Source: Procambarus clarkii (Eukaryota; Arthropoda; Malacostraca; Decapoda; Cambaridae). Taken from it: a stretch of DNA of 64,000 nucleotides. Below, in pieces: positions 47,715 to 60,350 of the stretch. Made by a program: the position numbers and the translations under genes. The stretch covers positions 19,943,679-20,007,678 of the forward strand of contig NC_091195.1 in NCBI RefSeq assembly GCF_040958095.1, read 5' to 3'. The notes under the pieces were generated by a model, which was not told the origin of the DNA, searched no databases, and worked only from the letters and a program-made list of their open reading frames with translations. Within the stretch, counting starts at the first letter, position 1; each line of letters opens with the position of its first letter.

Positions 47715-47965
47715 TAGGTTATAATAGGAGCTGCCTCGTATGGGCCAATAGGCTTTCTGCAGTTCTCATTATTACTACTATTCCCTACACCTTACTTTCC
47801 TCCTCAGCTCTCTCTTGCCTATTTATTGCCTGTCCCTACCTGTCCTCATCACAATCGACTTGAGAATGGTCCAGGCCGGACCGAAACGTCGTCGTCCCTT
47901 CAACTTCTAGTGTGTGGTCTGGTCAACATACTTCAGCCACGTTATTGTGACTCATCGCCTGCAAA
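47715..47965 (+). mobile_element. PLE-terminal insertion unique to copy 2
   Basis: Flanked by AGCCAA on both sides (47709-47714 and 47966-47971), which occurs once in copy 1 near 4794. It begins with TAGGAGCTGCCTCGTATGGG, which also occurs in the PLE 3' region at 42194, and ends TCGCCTGCA. It looks like a 5'-truncated PLE or a short derivative. Confidence 0.8.
47856..47894 (+). ncRNA. Hammerhead-like motif in copy-2 insertion
   Basis: Same fold as 23670-23708, with one substitution in the stem II loop (CAGGCC for CAGGAC). Stems and core are unchanged. Confidence 0.55.
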
Positions 47966-48975
47966 AGCCAACATTGAAGCAACTTGAGTTGCAAGTTGAA
48001 GCAGCAACATTGCAGAGATTGCAGGAGTACTTACCTAGTTTGAGGAGCCATTGATGGATGGTTTTAGTGGTGGGCCTCAGGACATTATACAGAGAATTAT
48101 ATGGACATCATTGTTGTTTGAGGGAATGCATGAATTCATGTTGTGAATGATGCAGTGCAAGGTGAGAGCATTTAGTATTTTCTCGTCTGAATTAATTTAT
48201 ATGCGAGTTGCTTGGCCCAGACTGTGAGAGAGGGGGGGGGGGGGGGGGGTGCTGGCGAGGATTAAAGCAGCACCTTTGTGTAGTATACTCGTTGGAGCAG
48301 TAGTATTATATAAGCGTGATGTTAGTTTGTGGGACCTGATGATAGTAGGCTATTATTTCTTGATTCTTTGTATTTTTGTTAATAAATGTTTGTAGACAAC
48401 TTGCCTTTGCACTTGTCCTGGTGAGAAATTTCTAGAAAGAGAGATAGAAAAACAGTTGCAGATTGATCGAGAGCAGATATAATATTATAAAGGGGGAACT
48501 GGAAGGAGGTTATCCCAAAGCAAGATGAGTGAGGATAAGTCACGGTGGCTCAGCGGGTTGTGTACTCATGACATATATAGGCAAGATATGAGCAGATTCC
48601 CCAAATAAGGTGACGTTGAACCCCTTCTCCATACATAAGACGCTTGCTTACAGGGAGATTCTCCATTGTTGATTGACAACAGCAGCAAGCAATAAGTTAA
48701 GTGTTAATATTATTAATATTTTATTTTTAATTATTTTATTTTATTATTATATTTTATTATAATAATTATTTTATTATTTTATTTTATAATTATTTTATTA
48801 TTATATTAGTATTATTTATAATTATTATTATAATTATATTATATTATATTATAATTATTTTTATTATTATAATTATAATATTTATAATTATAATATTTAT
48901 AATTATTTTATTATAATAATTATTTTATTTTTAATTATTATTATATTAAATATTTATTTTATTATTAATATAACA

Positions 48976-49249
48976 GTCTCCGTGGTGTAGTGGTAAGACA
49001 CTAGCCTGGCGTTCCGCGAGCGCTATGTCATGGGTTCGTATCCTGGCCGGGGAGGATTTACTGGGCGCAATTCCTTAACTGTAGCCTCTGTTTAACGCAA
49101 CAGTAAAATGTGTACTTGGATGAAAAAAAGATTCTTCGCGGCAGGGGATCGTATTCCAGGGACCATAGGATTAAGGACCTGCCCGAAACGCTACGCGTAC
49201 TAGTGGCTGTACAAGAATGTAACAACTCTTGTATATATCTCAAATTTTT
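48976..49249 (+). mobile_element. tRNA-derived SINE (family 1), copy-2 equivalent
   Basis: Same insertion as 5989-6262 with scattered substitutions. The A and B boxes are intact. Confidence 0.85.
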
Positions 49250-49353
49250 TTTATTTTATCGGGAGGAGGGGTGTCGCTGCTGGTGATATAAAATTAACCT
49301 CTTAGATATATCCTTGTACAGTATTGGTCGTCATCATGCTGGACCTCAACAGC

Positions 49354-49508
49354 CTACACTACATGAAGATGCTTAAAATTTTTAAGCAACACACCAACAT
49401 TTTTGAGTTCCTTCTTTTTCCTCTTATTGTCCTTGATGGTAAGACAGAGGCAGTTGCCTTTGACGCCCCTCCGGTGAAGTTCTCGCAGAAGTCTCTTCCC
49501 TTTTTCAC
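49354..49508 (-). CDS. HEPN-NACHT receptor-like protein, terminal exon 3 (copy 2)
   Basis: 155 nt with the same acceptor and stop. Two adjacent replacements relative to copy 1 change VGVSFKNF to VGVLLKNF. The frame is kept despite divergence, which supports a real exon. Confidence 0.6.
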
Positions 49509-49527
49509 CTGTAGATGAGAGAGAACA

Positions 49528-49615
49528 CTGAAGCCCACACCTGGCTGTTCTCCCCATGTCCCCCACACCTTCAGATGAAAGGGAGCACCGAAGCCCACAC
49601 CTGGCTACTCCACAC
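49528..49615. repeat. 60-bp minisatellite, two units (copy 2)
   Basis: Same unit as at 6541-6745, about 119 bp shorter in all. Confidence 0.85.
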
Positions 49616-50099
49616 ACTTATGCCAAAGAAAACTTACAATAAGTAAATCTAGCTTGTATTACTCAAGACAATAGGATAAAAATCCACACTTATCTAATTT
49701 GTGATATGTATGTAAAGATTTACACCAAGTCTTTCGCACTCTCTTGAGTGCTTGTGTCAAGGTCTGAGTGTGTAATTAGGACGAGACTTGCATCTTAACA
49801 ACTAATGCCAATCGTTGAGATGTAAGTCTCATTCTAACCACACACTCAGACCTTAACAAAACACTCAGGAGAGTGCAAAAGACTTGGTGTAAATCTTTAC
49901 ATAACTATCAGAAATTACCTAAGTGTAGGTTTTTATCCTATGTTATTATGTCTGTGAGAAAACATCACCTTTACTTAATTAAGACAATGTTTGTCTAAAA
50001 CATTGTATGTACTAGTTCTATAAATTCATCAATATTTGTATCACACCTTGTATGTATATACTTTACCTGAATAAACATTTGAATTTTTGAATTTGAATT

Positions 50100-50233
50100 T
50101 AAACAATGGCCGGGATCATTTTGAAGTATTGGGGCTGTAGCTTATTCCATAAACAATGTAGCTTGTTTTTCAATGTTTGTATCACACCTTGTATGTATGT
50201 ACTTTACCTGAATAAACATTTGAATTTGAATAA
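50100..50233 (+). mobile_element. Extra LINE 3'-tail insertion in copy 2
   Basis: About 130 bp absent from copy 1 and placed in the TTTGAAT tail of the previous fragment. It ends with the same TGTATGTATGTACTTTACCT and AATAAACATTTGAATTTGAA. Confidence 0.7.
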
Positions 50234-50322
50234 TATGTAAAATTAAACGGTTAATCTAGAAAGACTGTAACTAAACAACAAAGTCAAATACATTCGCGTG
50301 TTAAAATGTAGTCAATACGTAC

Positions 50323-50529
50323 TAGTGAGATCTTTGAGTGTTAAGTTCAGGACATCATAGCCTCCGAAAGTGCTAGGACACAGTTGAGCCGTCAGCTGGC
50401 AGCACCAGTCTATGAGAGGGTTGTCAGCGGTTAGGGCCGGGCTGATCGTCACCTTGAGCTTCCTTCCCTTGTATAACTGACTGGGCATGTTAGTCAGCTC
50501 CGTGTCCTCCCTGGCGTCTACGGTAATCT
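50323..50529 (-). CDS. HEPN-NACHT receptor-like protein, exon 2 (copy 2)
   Basis: 207 nt, same splice sites and phase as copy 1. It carries one amino-acid change (D to N) and one silent change. Confidence 0.65.
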
Positions 50530-50626
50530 CTGAAAAAGACACACATGAGATATACTCACTGTCATTACTGCTATGTTCTAAGATATAACAGGCAGACATG
50601 CTAAGACTCTTACTGGCGGGAACTCA

Positions 50627-51220
50627 CCTAGTTGTGCTTACGGGGGGTTGAGCTTCGGCTCTTTGGTCCCGACTCTCAGTTAACTGGTGTGCAGGTTCCT
50701 GAGCCTATTGGGTTTTAACATATCTACATTTGAAACTGTGTATGGAGTCAGCCTCCACCACATCACTGCTTAATGCATTCCATTTGTTAACTACTCTGAC
50801 ACTGAAAAAAAAAAATCTAATATCTCTGTGGCTCATTTAGGTACTCAGTTTCCACCTGTGTCCCCTTGTTCGTGTTCCACACATGCTAAATAGTTTCTTA
50901 ATGTCCACCCTGTCAACTCCCCTAAGAATATTGAAGGTGATTATCATGCCTTCCTTTACCCTTCTATCTTCCAGGGACGTGAGGTTTAGCTCCCGCAGCC
51001 TTTCCTCGTAATTAATTCAACCTCTCAGCCCTGGGACTAGTTTGGTGGCATACCTCTGAATCTTCACTAATTTCGTCTTGTGTTTAATTAGGTATGGACT
51101 CCAGGTTGAAGCTGCATACTCCAGGATTGATCTGACAAATATGGTGTACAAGGTTCTGAATGATTCTTAACACAAGTTTATAAATGCAGTTCTTATGTTG
51201 GCCAATGTAACTGTTGCTGA
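50627..51220 (-). pseudogene. LINE remnant, copy-2 equivalent of 7623-8215
   Basis: Same fragment and same stops; one extra A in the A run. Confidence 0.8.
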
Positions 51221-52338
51221 TGATATTCTTTTTTATTTTGTATTTATTTATGTATACAAGAGTTTTTACATTCTTATAAAGAGACAAGCATGCATCGCGT
51301 TTCAGGCAGATTCTTAATGTTAATTTTCCCAGGAAATACGACTCCTGTGAGAGAATGGTCTCTCAGGATTCTCCCACATCTGACTTGAATGGCTCATTGC
51401 AGTACACAGTGCACCGATCCTTGTGCACAAGCCCTATCTCTGTTAACCCTGGATAGTAATCTGTCGTGTTGGGTATCTCCGGGATGCCCATTTAAGCAAG
51501 CATGCGTTTATAATACGGAGGCCGCCGTATGTCCAGGCAGGAAGTAGATACAGGGAAGTTACTGGCCATAGGGTCAGTGAGTGCATAGGAGATGCAAGCG
51601 TGACAGAGGGAGAGGAGACGCCAGCGAGGCGACTGACCTCTGGGGTCAGCGCATTGGAGAATAACAACTGTGACGTGGTCGTGACGTGTTCATTACGTCA
51701 CCTCTGCTACTGATCAGGGAACGATCAATATGATTGGTTCCCACTCATTTGCTGCAATGCTATTGATCAAATTGTAATCCCTTGTGTGTCCCACGAGATG
51801 CCCTACAGCCGCTGGCAAGGGCATTCACGTGAGGGAGCCCTTGCATAGAGGACGTGTCCTGTTCTTTCTATCGGCCAATAGACAGAAGAACACCGTCCAT
51901 TCCTCACCGTGAAGTTAAACTCAGCGTCTTTTCGATTTACCAATGCTCGCCCAGAATCGCAACTGTGAATATATCGTTCAGAAGCCTAGTGACAAAATCA
52001 CCAGAGTGAAACAGACTGGTATCAGGTAACCCCTGGTGACAAAGATCGTTGTGAGGGACCTAGAGTGAACTAAGGCAGTGCCGCTGCCTAAGTAACCTGT
52101 GTGTGACTTTACCACATTGTACCTCATGGTATCATATAATCAGCCGCCAGCCGCCACTCGGTCCAGAGCGTGTACCTAGTACCTCGGTACCTCGAGCCGC
52201 CCTGCCTCACACTATGTGACGTCACCACCTTACTCACCGCCTGTGCCATCAAATGTGTGTGCGTGTGTCTGTTGACATACAGCGCGCCCTCGTGCGAGTA
52301 CCCCCGTGTCAAGTATGGTTTGTGAGAAAGCCTGTCGC

Positions 52339-55300
52339 CATGTGGGACATTTGGGCTTGACTCTATTTATTTAATTATTAAAGTAATGAAATCAATTACG
52401 AAGGACCACCTGCTTTTATAGAAAAGAGGGAAACTAATAAAAAAGTGATCATTAGAAATTCCTGTAAGAACCAGTGTCTATGGCTAAATATTAGGAAGTA
52501 TAATCACTTAAATAATTAATGGGCTGTATAGATAATTTACTTGAATCAAAGCCTCAAACACCTACATTGGGGGGTTATTGCTAGAACTTCATATACGTCT
52601 AGGAACTAGTGTGGTTCGTGCACCAGTTCATTGTGTAATAACCTAATCTTATGACCAATTAAAGAAATCAATAGAAAATTTATCACCAGTAAATATCATT
52701 AACATCAGAAATTAATCGTTCTAATAAACACGTATTATCTCCAGTGTACACAGCATTCCATTAAATGATAAAATAAAATAATGAGAATTTGAATAATTAA
52801 GGAAATACGAAAAGTCTTAGCTTGAAGACGATTTCAAAGACATCAGTTACGAATCATCCTCGGGATCTCCGGAATTCCTCGTAGAACACTGGGAGATGAA
52901 TAACACGGGTAAGGTAACAGCTCGTGGATTCTTCACACGCGAGCTTTAATTTAAGAGATATTACGTAGCAATGCACTAGGCTACTAAAATATCTATATTC
53001 ATGGAAATGGAAAATAAATTAGTTAGAATACTAACATGGGTTTTGTTGAGGTTGCTCAATGTAACGACAAGCTACCCCGACATATACAATCTCTAATGAT
53101 GCATCAAAAGGGACTTATATATATATACTTAGCTAAGGGGTACAGATTAAGTTGAGGCTTGCCGAAACCGCATCCCAAGCTCCACTCTCACAATGGCGAA
53201 CACGTGGTTGATAGCTTGGCTTGAATGTCGACGCGTTTAGTTGGCCGGTCACGACAGATCACGTAGAACAAAATTAACTAGTTCTATGATGAGTATCAGG
53301 TTAAATCTTGCTGACAACTTCACCGTAACGTGTCCTAGACTCTGACACCAAAACTTGTTGCTCAATTCCGCAACATGTGACTTCACGCCGCACTCTGGCG
53401 TCTTGTCCGAAACGCTACGCGTACTAGTGGCTCTACAAGAATGTAACAACTCTTGTATATATCTCTCTCTCTCTCTCTCTTGTCCTCCTCGAGCCACAAA
53501 TCACAATGGCGTCTCCCTCTCCGCTCGCGTCTCGCATTCGCCACAGAAATTATTTATCACGAATAATATTATTTCGCGTAGTTGTGGCTAAAATGCTTTA
53601 ATAAAGACTGGGTTGTAATTCTAGGGAGTTAAATATTATTACTTTCTCGTCTTATGGTAGTAAGCAAGAAATGGAGAAGATTTTAGTTTTCTCCCTGGCA
53701 TTCACGCGTGACGTTAAATTTATTACTTGATAACAATTGGAACTAAAAACTCTCGATTTGGAATTATTTGGGAGTTATGTTATCCGTAAATAATTATCAC
53801 ATGGAATACTGATGATTTTAGAGAATCACATTCAATTCTCTAACACACTGGATATAAATGTGTTTAACTAGGTAGAATCTGACGCAATACTGGAGCTTGG
53901 TTTCGTAAGAATTCCAGTATTATTATACAGATATGATTATTAGTTCATGTGAACCCTACTGTTAGTAAATTTTTAGTAACTACAGTAATTAGTATATTTT
54001 AACACTAGTTTATAATAATAATACAATAATATTGTATTAGTGTTGGAAATTTCCAACACGCCAATGGTCTCACATCAGAACGAGCGCCCAGCTGTCAGGC
54101 CACCTACTAGTTCTTGCATAAATGTGCCTGAGTGAGTGAATGAATGAGAGGTACCCTACCTGTAAGTACAAGATCTTGTTGTGGGATATTTGGGTTTGAT
54201 TCTGATTAATTAATAATTAAAGTAGTAAATTAAATTACGAAGGACCACCCGCTTTTAAAGTAAAGAGGGAAACTGAGAATTTCAGATCATTAGATAAAAT
54301 TCTAGAGAAAACCAGTGACTATGGATATGACTAGAAAGTATGATCATAAGAATAATTAATGGGCTGTATTATTAAAACCAAACCTCAAACACCTACATTG
54401 GGGGGTTATTACTGGAGGTCAGTACGTCCAGGAATCAGTGTGGTTCGTTCACTAATTCTATTAATAATAATCTAATCCTATAATTAATGTAGAATATAAT
54501 ATTATTCATACAAAGAAGAACATGAATATGAGCATAATAATGAATTACAGTAAATCACACATTATGTTGAAAACATTCTGAATGTATCAAATTGCGATGT
54601 TATGAATAAAAGAAATAAGCCTTAGCTGGTAATAGATTCCTTTAGATAACCCTGGCAGTCCTCTTAATCTCCAAGTCTGGTACACCGACGTCTGACACGG
54701 TTAACATGGAGAAGACAGCATGAGGAATTCGTCTCTCGAGCTGCAAAATAAATAACTACCAGTAGCAATTGATTTAACTACTCAATACATATTCAAGATT
54801 ATTGATATCTACAGAGAAATTTCTAATCACCTGTTATTAGGTGTTGTCGTGCCGCGTGACGCGCAATCACCCCGCTATTATTAAACCTGTAAATGATGCA
54901 TCAAATAAAAGGTACTTAGCTGTGGGCACTGTGTAAGTATTAAGATTGCCGTAATTTCGCATCCCAGGCTCCGGTGAACCTATCCTGGATTGATGCGTTT
55001 CAAGTTGGCTGATCACGTGTCGTCAGGAACCAAGTCTAGGGGTCCCTTATTTAACACCAGCACTAGTTGAAGATATTATCTGCAAGGTCGTTCACGCATC
55101 ACAGTGGCGGCTTTCATCTGTAGATAGACACACGTGTCCTATTTACTGGACAATGGCGTCTTTTGTGCGTACGTTAAGCGCAGGTCTGCCTCTCTTCGGT
55201 TCCCCACGTGTACGCGTACCGACTCCCTCACCGAGTGAGCATGGCCTCGCGTCCCTCCCCCCACGCCGAGTCGACGTTCATTACACAAATTATTGGCATG

Positions 55301-55795
55301 AACATTAATATTTCTCGCATTCGCGCTTGAAACTCTAAAGACTGGACGGGTTTATTATTTAGAGGAACGAAATATTATTATTTAACTATTTAAGAATAGT
55401 AAAGATACAAGGGAGAGGAATTAATGTCTCCCCATGGCATTCATTGATGACGTTAACACTATCGCGAGGTAGACGGTATAATTCTAACGCTCTATTCGGC
55501 TTTTAGTTAGAGAACAATTCGTCTGCAATCAGTTGTCATACAGAATGCCTTAATTATGGAGAATCGTATTTAATTCTCACACAAATTGTATATAATGTGT
55601 TTTACTGTAAAGAAATCTGACGCAATACTGGCGTCAGATGACGTGAGAATTCTAGCCTAATGCACAGATGAATTATTAGTACAGGAGAATTCTACGAGTT
55701 GTTAATTTTACTTACTACAATATTAATATGATTAGTAATAAGTAATGAGAATACAACAATGCTGTATTCGATGTTGGAAATATCCAACACTTGTC
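52339..55795. repeat. Unclassified 1.6-kb repeat pair, copy-2 equivalent
   Basis: Both units (52339-54060 and 54181-55795) are present. The first holds the 69-bp insertion at 53409-53477 that copy 1 lacks. Confidence 0.65.
53409..53477 (+). mobile_element. 69-bp SINE-tail insertion with 8-bp target duplication
   Basis: Only the shared 3' tail (GAAACGCTACGCGTACTAGT, ACAAGAATGTAACAACTCTTG, TATATATC) and a CT run were inserted. TCTTGTCC occurs on both sides (53401-53408 and 53478-53485) and once in copy 1 near 10398. This is a severely 5'-truncated retrotransposition. Confidence 0.85.
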
Positions 55796-56619
55796 ATTGT
55801 TTTATTGTGTCTGTCTGTGATGATCTGATGAATCAACTACAGTTCTCACCTTCTCATACCTGACACAGGTATAGGTGAAGACACCCCTGACGGTGTATGC
55901 GTGTTTATCTGTGTGGTATCACAACATTACACTCGTCTGTGAATGTGAGCTTCACATACACCACACATTTAGTTATTGTGTAATATTATTATTGTGCATG
56001 TTATTGCCTGTCCCATTGAGAGTGCCATTGTTGAGTTATTGCATATCATCGTTCTGGCTCCCAACCCCCCCCCCCCCTCACTCGAAACTTGAGAACTACG
56101 GTAATTCGTCACTGGTCCTACGTCTGTCAAATGGTTAGTGGCGAAGGCAGGAGAGGGGAAACGGATTGGAAAAGGGGATTGGAAGGACTGGGAGACAACG
56201 ATTGGAGGAAATTGGAGAAATAGGAATATGGGGGAACAAGTGACTTGACCACCTGCCTAAAGGGTAATTTGACTTGAATAGGATATGGCAGGAACTGCCA
56301 ACAAGGAGGGGGGGGGAGAGTGACCAGAGGGTCGGACTGACAACTGGGGAGGGGAAGGCAAAAGGAATAAGGCAATGGGGTAAGGGGTGAATGGACAAGG
56401 ACAAAAGGAAGGGGAGTAGGACGGAGAGGGGAGAGCCATGAACTGAGCACCAGATTATTACAGTGTGTTGTTGTAAGGTTAAATGATACCATACATATTA
56501 TAGTATTTTCCATGTATACTGTATATTCCTTTTCCAGGAGAAAACCAGTGAGATGACAGTGAGTAAGGGTTAGTCTGAGTGATAACCTGAATTATTGTAT
56601 ACTGTGTTATTATTGATTA

Positions 56620-56884
56620 ATTTTTTTTTTTGAGATATATACAAGAGTTGTTACATGGTTGTAGAGCCACTAGTACGCGTAGCGTTTCGGGCAGGTCCCT
56701 GGAATACGATCCCCGCCGCGAAGAATCGTTGTTACAACCAAGTACACATTTTACTGTTGCGTTAAACAGAGGCTACAGTTAAGGATTGGCGCCCAGTAAA
56801 TCCTCCCCGGCCAGGATACGAACCCATGACATAGCGCTCGCGGAACGCCAGGCGAGTGTCTTACCACTGCACCACGGGGGACTG
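56620..56884 (-). mobile_element. tRNA-derived SINE (family 1), copy-2 equivalent
   Basis: Same insertion as 13537-13801, apparently identical in sequence. Confidence 0.8.
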
Positions 56885-57407
56885 AATTAATTGTGATTTA
56901 TTAATTGCTTTGATATTGTGATCCGTGTTGTGTTTTAATCTTGTGGCGTGTTATTAATTAAGCAGTGTGTAGTGAAGCCTAGTGTTAACGTGTTCTGATT
57001 TGTCTGCGTGACAAGGAATTTAGGTAATCTTCAATTATTAATTGAAAAGTCAGTGAAGTAATTTCCATTGTTGTGATAACTGTCCGTTGAAGCATTGTAT
57101 TTAACGTAATTAGTCCAGGGGGTGACTATAATTCTTGTTTGGTAAGCTGTATTTTTTTTGTATTGCTTAGTCTTGCTTATATTTTTTGTTTTGTATTTCC
57201 ATATCTTGTGTTTTGTATAGTCCATGTTTACATGTTTTTTCTTTAATCTCATTTATTACCTAGGTTTCCTAGCCTAGCCATACTCCCTTACTCCATTGTA
57301 CCCCTGTAAGCCCCTTTTGTGTTTGTTTTGTACAGTATTGTGTATATATTTTTCCCTATTTTATAGCTTTTTTCTACTTATTTCTGATTCTACAATCAGC
57401 TTCTTTT

Positions 57408-60350
57408 ATGCAGACAAGTATAGACCCAGAACTTAACCTCTTATCCACCATCTATGACAATAATCACTTTAATGATCTAAATTGCAGATATTTTGCAGCA
57501 CATGATGTAAACAATGTATTAACTCATAATCACAATATCTCTGTAATCAATTTGAACGTTAGATCCCTAGGTAAACACTTCGATGATGTTAGTGCCTTGA
57601 TTGAAGCTATTGACAACAAATTCTCTTTTATTATACTTACTGAAGCATGGTTGAAAGAGGATACTACTCAGCTCTTTAACATGCCTAACTACTCAGCAAT
57701 TCACAACTGTCGTCAAATTCAGAGAGGTGGTGGCACTGCTCTTTACTACCACCAAGAACTAACATGCTTAAAAGAAATTAGAACTAGAGACTGCTATGGG
57801 GAGTATATCTTCGCCAGCTTCAGAGTCAAGGGTGCCGAGTCTGTCCTGTCTGTGGGTGCAGTCTATAGAATTCCCAACACTGATGTGTCTGTATTCAACT
57901 CAAACCTTAGAAATCTAATACTTGATAACAGACTGAACAAAAACCACCTAATTATCGCAGGGGACTTTAATATTGACCTCTGCGAGCCTGAACACCCTAC
58001 TGCTGTTAGCTTCCTCAACTGTATGAATTCCTGCCTCCTCATACCCTTAATCACTAGACCTACTAGAATCACTGATAGCACTGCCACGACTCTAGATCAC
58101 ATCTGGACCAACATAACCTCTCCGCTTACTTCAGGTATAATCACCGATAGCACTACAGACCACTACCCCACATTTCTCTTAACTAACATTAGCAAACCAC
58201 CTCTAGAAACAAGGGAGTTAAGCTTTAGGCTGCACAATGAAACTGCTATAAACAATTTTATAACTGCTGCTGATAATGTCAACTGGGAGTCCGAGTTAGG
58301 TAACATAGGGGACATCAACCTAGCAGTGCAATCTTTTCTACAAACAACTCTTAGCCTTTATAACACCCACTGTCCTAGGCTTACAAAACAAGTCACAAGC
58401 AAAAGGCTTAACAATCCTTGGCTTACAAAGGGAATACTGAAATCCATTAACAAAAAACACGACCTTGAGAAGAAGTATAGGTTAGGAATTGTCTCCAAAG
58501 AATTCTCAAAGAATTACTCATTATTGCTAACTAAGATAATTAGACGAGCCAAAACTAATTACTACGAAGATAAATTTACTCAAATAAAGAGCAACATTAA
58601 ACAAACTTGGAGCACAATTTCACAAATATTGGGATCAAAGAAATCTTTAAATAACAAACCGACTCTCCTGTCTAATAACGATGGTCAGCTTTCAGCCTCT
58701 GATTCTGCTATTGAGTTCAATAGGTTCTTCTCTTCCATTGGTTCATCCCTTGCAAATGATATTCCATCTTCCAGTACTGACATTAAGGACTATCTTACAG
58801 GTAACTATCCACAGTCTCTGTACCTAAAGCCTATTAACTCCACTGACGTCAATGAGATAATCCTTTCCCTTAAAACCAAGTCTGGTGCCCTTGAGGAGAT
58901 ACCAACTTTAATTTACAAAAAAGCCTCCAGATCTTTAGCCCCTGCTATTGCTTTGCTCTTCAACAAGTCACTTGAACTCCAAACCTTTCCAGATATTCTA
59001 AAAAAAGCGAGAGTAACGCCTGTCCACAAATGTGGTGACCCCACAGATGTTAACAACTACAGACCTATATCAATCCTGCCAAACTTGTCAAAAATTTTTG
59101 AAAAACTTATATACAAGCAGCTTTACTCATATCTAGCCAAACTCAATATACTTAGCCCTTGCCAATATGGCTTCAGACCCAAAAAAAGCACTAACGATGC
59201 ACTTATTAGTATGCTTAACTCGATTCATACAGCTCTTGATAAAAAGGAGCTCCCTGTTGGGTTATTTGTGGACCTGCGTAAAGCTTTTGATACTGTCAAC
59301 CACCATAACCTTCTTCTTAAATTACATCATTATGGAGTCAGAGGACACTCCCTACAATACCTCGAGTCCTACCTTACTGACAGGCTCCAATATGTTTCTG
59401 TGAATAATACAATTTCTCCCACCCTACCCATCAACATTGGTGTTCCTCAGGGCAGCATACTTGGCCCTCTCCTCTTTCTCATCTACATTAATGACCTTCC
59501 AAATGCCTCCCAACACCTCAAATCAATTCTATTTGCTGACGACACAACCTTCATTTACTCCAGTCCTGACCCTCTTGCTCTAAATGCCACAGTAAATACT
59601 GAGCTAAATAAAGTCCATCTTTGGCTAACTGCCAACAAACTCACCCTTAACATTGACAAAACCTTCTATATTCTGTTTGGCAATAAATCCTCTAGTCTTA
59701 TAAATCTCAAAATAAACAATACCCAAATTTGTAACAAATTAGATGGCAAATTCCTTGGCATTCTCATTGACCACAAGCTGAATTTCCAGGGACACATTCT
59801 AAATATATCAAAAAAAGTTTCAAAAACTGTGGGCATTCTTTCTAAGATCAGATATTATGTACCACGCCCTGCTCTGGTGACTCTCTATTACTCCCTTATC
59901 TATCCTTATCTCAACTATGGTATTTGTGCTTGGGGTTCTACTACCCAAAATCACTTACGTCCTCTAATTACCCAACACAAAGCCGCTATTAGAACAATAT
60001 CCAACTCTGGCCCCAGACATCACTCGGTACCCCTACTCAAATCTCTTAATATGTTAGATATTAAGTCACTGCACATTCTCTCATGTGTATTATACATATA
60101 TAAAACGCTAAACTATAATGCCAATCCTGATCTTAAAAGCTTCATAGAAGGTTGTAACAGAACCCATGAGCACCACACCAGAAATAAATACAGTTTTGAT
60201 ATTCCTAGAGTACGTCTTAATCAAACTAGAAATGTTCTACAAATCAAGGGGCCCAGAATGTGGAATGACCTTCCCAACCATGTTAAAGACTGTACCTCTC
60301 TCAACCAGTTTAAGATAAAAACTAAACACTACCTAATAAATTCCCTGTAA
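57408..60350 (+). CDS. LINE polyprotein, copy-2 equivalent
   Basis: 980 residues, identical to the frame at 14326-17268. It is the same insertion carried in the duplication, not a second retrotransposition, since its flanks are also identical. Its 3' tail runs to about 60724. Confidence 0.9.
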   Translation: MQTSIDPELNLLSTIYDNNHFNDLNCRYFAAHDVNNVLTHNHNISVINLNVRSLGKHFDDVSALIEAIDNKFSFIILTEAWLKEDTTQLFNMPNYSAIHNCRQIQRGGGTALYYHQELTCLKEIRTRDCYGEYIFASFRVKGAESVLSVGAVYRIPNTDVSVFNSNLRNLILDNRLNKNHLIIAGDFNIDLCEPEHPTAVSFLNCMNSCLLIPLITRPTRITDSTATTLDHIWTNITSPLTSGIITDSTTDHYPTFLLTNISKPPLETRELSFRLHNETAINNFITAADNVNWESELGNIGDINLAVQSFLQTTLSLYNTHCPRLTKQVTSKRLNNPWLTKGILKSINKKHDLEKKYRLGIVSKEFSKNYSLLLTKIIRRAKTNYYEDKFTQIKSNIKQTWSTISQILGSKKSLNNKPTLLSNNDGQLSASDSAIEFNRFFSSIGSSLANDIPSSSTDIKDYLTGNYPQSLYLKPINSTDVNEIILSLKTKSGALEEIPTLIYKKASRSLAPAIALLFNKSLELQTFPDILKKARVTPVHKCGDPTDVNNYRPISILPNLSKIFEKLIYKQLYSYLAKLNILSPCQYGFRPKKSTNDALISMLNSIHTALDKKELPVGLFVDLRKAFDTVNHHNLLLKLHHYGVRGHSLQYLESYLTDRLQYVSVNNTISPTLPINIGVPQGSILGPLLFLIYINDLPNASQHLKSILFADDTTFIYSSPDPLALNATVNTELNKVHLWLTANKLTLNIDKTFYILFGNKSSSLINLKINNTQICNKLDGKFLGILIDHKLNFQGHILNISKKVSKTVGILSKIRYYVPRPALVTLYYSLIYPYLNYGICAWGSTTQNHLRPLITQHKAAIRTISNSGPRHHSVPLLKSLNMLDIKSLHILSCVLYIYKTLNYNANPDLKSFIEGCNRTHEHHTRNKYSFDIPRVRLNQTRNVLQIKGPRMWNDLPNHVKDCTSLNQFKIKTKHYLINSL

